Source: Archangium violaceum Cb vi76 (GTDB taxonomy: Bacteria; Myxococcota; Myxococcia; Myxococcales; Myxococcaceae). From it: a DNA stretch of 53,820 nucleotides. The stretch's first letter is position 1. Each line of letters begins with the position of its first letter. This document shows, in pieces, positions 51,869 through 53,820 of this stretch. The stretch is taken from assembly GCF_000733295.1 (NCBI RefSeq), contig NZ_JPMI01000161.1, positions 1 through 53,820 on the forward strand. The letters are read 5' to 3'. Made by a program: the position numbers and the translations under genes. The notes beneath the pieces were generated by a model. It saw nothing but the letters and a program-made list of their open reading frames with translations. It did no database searches and was not told the origin of the DNA.

Positions 51869-53233
51869 ATGAAGCCGAGAGTCACGTACGTCTTCTGCGT
51901 GTGGATGCTGGTGGCGCTGGTGCTCCAGGCGGGAGCGGCGGGAGCCGAGGCGGGGCCGCCGGTGTTGGAGCCGGTGGGAGTGAGCGGGTACCAGGGGGAA
52001 GAGGGGCAGGGGCTGAGGCTGACCTTCAAGAGGTTGGAGCCCAACCCGCAGATGGCGCGGTGGAAGGTGGAAGAGGCGAGGGCGGTGGTGGAGGCGCTGG
52101 AGGGAGAATTCAAGGAGGCGAGGGCGAGGCCCGGGCCGAGGCTGCTGCCGGAGGCGCACACGAGGACGATGGCGGGACTGGTGCCACCACCGGACACCAA
52201 ACCCTCGGCGTTGGAGCGGCGAGTGCGCGAGGAGTACGAGGCGCTGTTGGGCGCGCCCCCGGTGGGGTTGCCGGGGTCGCTGGAGAGTGCCAGGTGGTTC
52301 CAGGCGCTGAAGCGCTCGCCGCGCTACATGGGGGAGGGAGTCCGCGAGGCGGCGCTGGAGCTGTTCAGCTCGCCGGCGGTGGTGCTGTCGGTGGGGACGA
52401 GCCTGGTGCTGTACATGTTGGCGTGGGCTGCACCGGAGCCAGTGTTGAGCAAGGCGTTGGTGGGAGCAGTCACGGTGGCACTGCTGCTGACGTACAGCGC
52501 GGCGGAGCTCTACAACGTGGGGCAGGCGTGCCTGAGGCTGTACCGGGAGGCGGAAGGGGCGAGGACGAGGGAGGAGTTGGAGGCGGTGGCCGAGCGGTTC
52601 GGCAAGGCGCTGGGAGGAGTGGGGCTGAGGGTGCTGGTGACGGTGGCGGGGGCGAAGCTGGCGCGAGGATTGCCGGAGATGCCGAAGGGAGGGCTGTGGG
52701 CGAGTCTGTCACCGCCGCGCTTCGCCATGGCGGGAGGCGGGGCGGGGGGAAGCGTGAGGGTAGGGGCGGGGACGAGGGCGCAGGTGAATGTGGCGAACGG
52801 GACGGTGGTGTTGATGGGGGTGACGGGGAGCACGGCGGCCGGCGCGGTGGCGTCGGCGGTGTCCACCGTGCGGACAATGGGGGCGTGTGCGGAGTCCAAG
52901 CAGGACGGGCACCACCGCCACCACCTGTGCACCAACAAGAATGACATCTCGGAGAACAATGGTGGCCCCTGGACGCCGGATTTCGAGGAACTCTTCGCAC
53001 GGGCCGGGATGAGCCTGGAGGACCCGGCGAACATCGTCTACCTGCGAGACCACAAGGGGCCCCATCCCGAGGCGTACCATGGCGAAGTCTTCAAGCGGCT
53101 GGAGGATGCGCTCTTGGATTGCCGGCCCCGGGCCGATTGTCGAGCGAAGCTCGTCAGCGCGCTTGACGAGATTGCGCGGGATGTCTGCATGCCGGGCTCT
53201 CCACTCAACAAGCTTGTCACGAGGAAGCCATGA
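51869..53233 (+). CDS. Exported AHH-nuclease toxin of module 4
   Basis: 454 residues from MKPRVTYVFC; signal peptide MLVALVLQAGAAGAEA-like, cleaved by signal peptidase I (no lipobox). A helical carrier with two hydrophobic segments (VVLSVGTSLVLYMLAWAAP, ALVGAVTVALLLTYSAAEL) and an Ala/Gly-rich stretch lies before the toxin. The end is an AHH-type HNH nuclease: GHHRHHLC (His351-352), WTPDFEELFARAGMSLED, NIVYLRDHKGPHPEAYH. AHH domains cut nucleic acids and are common in polymorphic toxins. This general architecture also matches the myxobacterial lipoprotein toxin families. The stop overlaps the immunity ATG. Confidence 0.82.
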   Translation: MKPRVTYVFCVWMLVALVLQAGAAGAEAGPPVLEPVGVSGYQGEEGQGLRLTFKRLEPNPQMARWKVEEARAVVEALEGEFKEARARPGPRLLPEAHTRTMAGLVPPPDTKPSALERRVREEYEALLGAPPVGLPGSLESARWFQALKRSPRYMGEGVREAALELFSSPAVVLSVGTSLVLYMLAWAAPEPVLSKALVGAVTVALLLTYSAAELYNVGQACLRLYREAEGARTREELEAVAERFGKALGGVGLRVLVTVAGAKLARGLPEMPKGGLWASLSPPRFAMAGGGAGGSVRVGAGTRAQVNVANGTVVLMGVTGSTAAGAVASAVSTVRTMGACAESKQDGHHRHHLCTNKNDISENNGGPWTPDFEELFARAGMSLEDPANIVYLRDHKGPHPEAYHGEVFKRLEDALLDCRPRADCRAKLVSALDEIARDVCMPGSPLNKLVTRKP

Positions 53234-53814
53234 CCGCGCTGATGAAGTATTATGAAATATACGACAATAAATACATCCCGGGGCGTTGGCACTTGAGGAT
53301 GCCTCTTTATGACGAGGGGGGTGGTGAGGACGATTTCTTTGACGTCTGGCAGTTCAAGGAAGGGCGGGCCCTGAATATCGAGAGACCGGTCCGCTTGTCT
53401 GTGAAGCCATCGGGGGGCGCGCTCGATTTCAGTCATGCGATGGGGATTCCCATTGTCCACCGGCGGGTGGTCTCGCTCTTCGAGCGTCTGGGGCTCCAGC
53501 GCGAGGTGCAATTCATCCCTGCGCAAGTGGAGGGACAGACGGAGCCCTGGTTCATCCTCAACGCGCTGCAGGTCATCCGATGCATCGACGATGCCCGGAG
53601 CGAGGAGGTATTCTATTGGCAGCCGGAGGACAACCGTCCGGAGAAGTTGGGCGGATACAAGAACGTGCGAGGGCTGAGAGTGGACCCGGAGAAGATAGGA
53701 GGTGCCCACATCCTCCGTCCCTGGGGCTGGAAGGTCGTCCTCATCGTCTCCGAGTACGTCAAGACGGCCATGGAGGCCGAGGGCATCACCGGCATCAAGT
53801 TCATCGAGGTCTGA
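53230..53814 (+). CDS. Imm11-family immunity protein of module 4
   Basis: 194 residues, cytoplasmic. The Imm11 (DUF1629-like) ending is clear: HILRPWGWKVVLIVSEYVKTA then MEAEGITGIKFIEV. The earlier part has KYYEIYDNKYIPGRWHL and FILNALQVIRCIDDARSE, also usual for the family. Imm11 proteins neutralise nuclease toxins of polymorphic systems, and its ATG overlaps the AHH toxin stop (ATGA). This pairing makes the toxin assignment firmer. The gene has a lower GC start (tattatgaaatatacgac), unlike its neighbours, in line with exchange of the module. It ends 6 bp before the window's end. Confidence 0.88.
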   Translation: MTALMKYYEIYDNKYIPGRWHLRMPLYDEGGGEDDFFDVWQFKEGRALNIERPVRLSVKPSGGALDFSHAMGIPIVHRRVVSLFERLGLQREVQFIPAQVEGQTEPWFILNALQVIRCIDDARSEEVFYWQPEDNRPEKLGGYKNVRGLRVDPEKIGGAHILRPWGWKVVLIVSEYVKTAMEAEGITGIKFIEV

Positions 53815-53820
53815 CGGAAC

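Noticed and set aside
1-53820. tRNA or rRNA genes
   Set aside because: I saw no cloverleaf with a conserved T-arm or rRNA-like segment in the intergenic regions, though reading by eye could miss one.

Overview
The window is high-GC DNA (roughly 70% by eye) with tightly packed genes, frequent GTG or TTG starts, 4-bp ATGA and GTGA overlaps, and many lipoproteins. Its families (SitA/SitI-like toxin-immunity pairs, a RebB-like protein, LA_2272-type surface repeats, myxobacterial Cys-rich lipoproteins) point to a myxobacterium of the Cystobacterineae type (Archangium, Cystobacter, Myxococcus and relatives). That assignment is inference from family content, not from a marker gene. I recognised no rRNA, tRNA, CRISPR array or insertion sequence.

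Layout. 1-6.5 kb: the end of a WD40 protein, a metallophosphoesterase, a GNAT acetyltransferase, an alpha/beta hydrolase, a secreted M49 peptidase and an unknown protein. 6.5-9.2 kb: toxin-immunity module 1, whose toxin gene is frameshifted. 9.4-21.5 kb: mostly exported proteins (two lipoproteins, one with a CotH domain, a Cys-rich lipoprotein, a beta-propeller, a SOUL heme-binding protein, a VIT/VWA protein, glutathione peroxidase), plus glyoxalase I, a RebB-like (R-body-type) protein and a 41-bp tandem repeat. 21.5-23.3 kb: module 2 (PD-(D/E)XK-type toxin with DUF3396 immunity). 23.5-31.5 kb: CapA-like protein, acidic lipoprotein, XRE regulator, then a coupled operon UbiA / unknown / UbiA / lycopene-cyclase-domain protein, followed by a deaminase, a cysteine-desulfurase-like enzyme and a PNPOx-like protein. 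31.9-42.8 kb: small membrane protein, GH15 enzyme, lipoprotein, flippase-like protein, a surface repeat protein, a zinc alcohol dehydrogenase and a secreted MBL-FN3-lamin-tail protein, with three decayed genes among them (ABC transporter, aldo/keto reductase, DUF1360). 42.9-47.7 kb: lipase-like lipoprotein and module 3. 47.8-51.7 kb: a collapsed type I restriction-modification locus (hsdM, an hsdS::hsdR chimera, a YgjP-type metallopeptidase). 51.9-53.8 kb: module 4 (AHH nuclease toxin with Imm11 immunity).

The main theme is contact-dependent antagonism and self-protection. Four exported toxin genes each overlap an immunity gene, as in the myxobacterial SitAI systems delivered by outer-membrane exchange. 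Modules 1 and 3 carry the same C-terminal toxin domain and the same 446-residue immunity family on unrelated N-terminal carriers. The toxin domains of modules 1-3 can be aligned around a restriction-endonuclease-like core, and their immunity proteins appear to share a DUF3396-like core. The UbiA/UbiA/lycopene-cyclase operon is a second candidate for an undescribed pathway, and the HsdS::HsdR chimera is a clear structural oddity.
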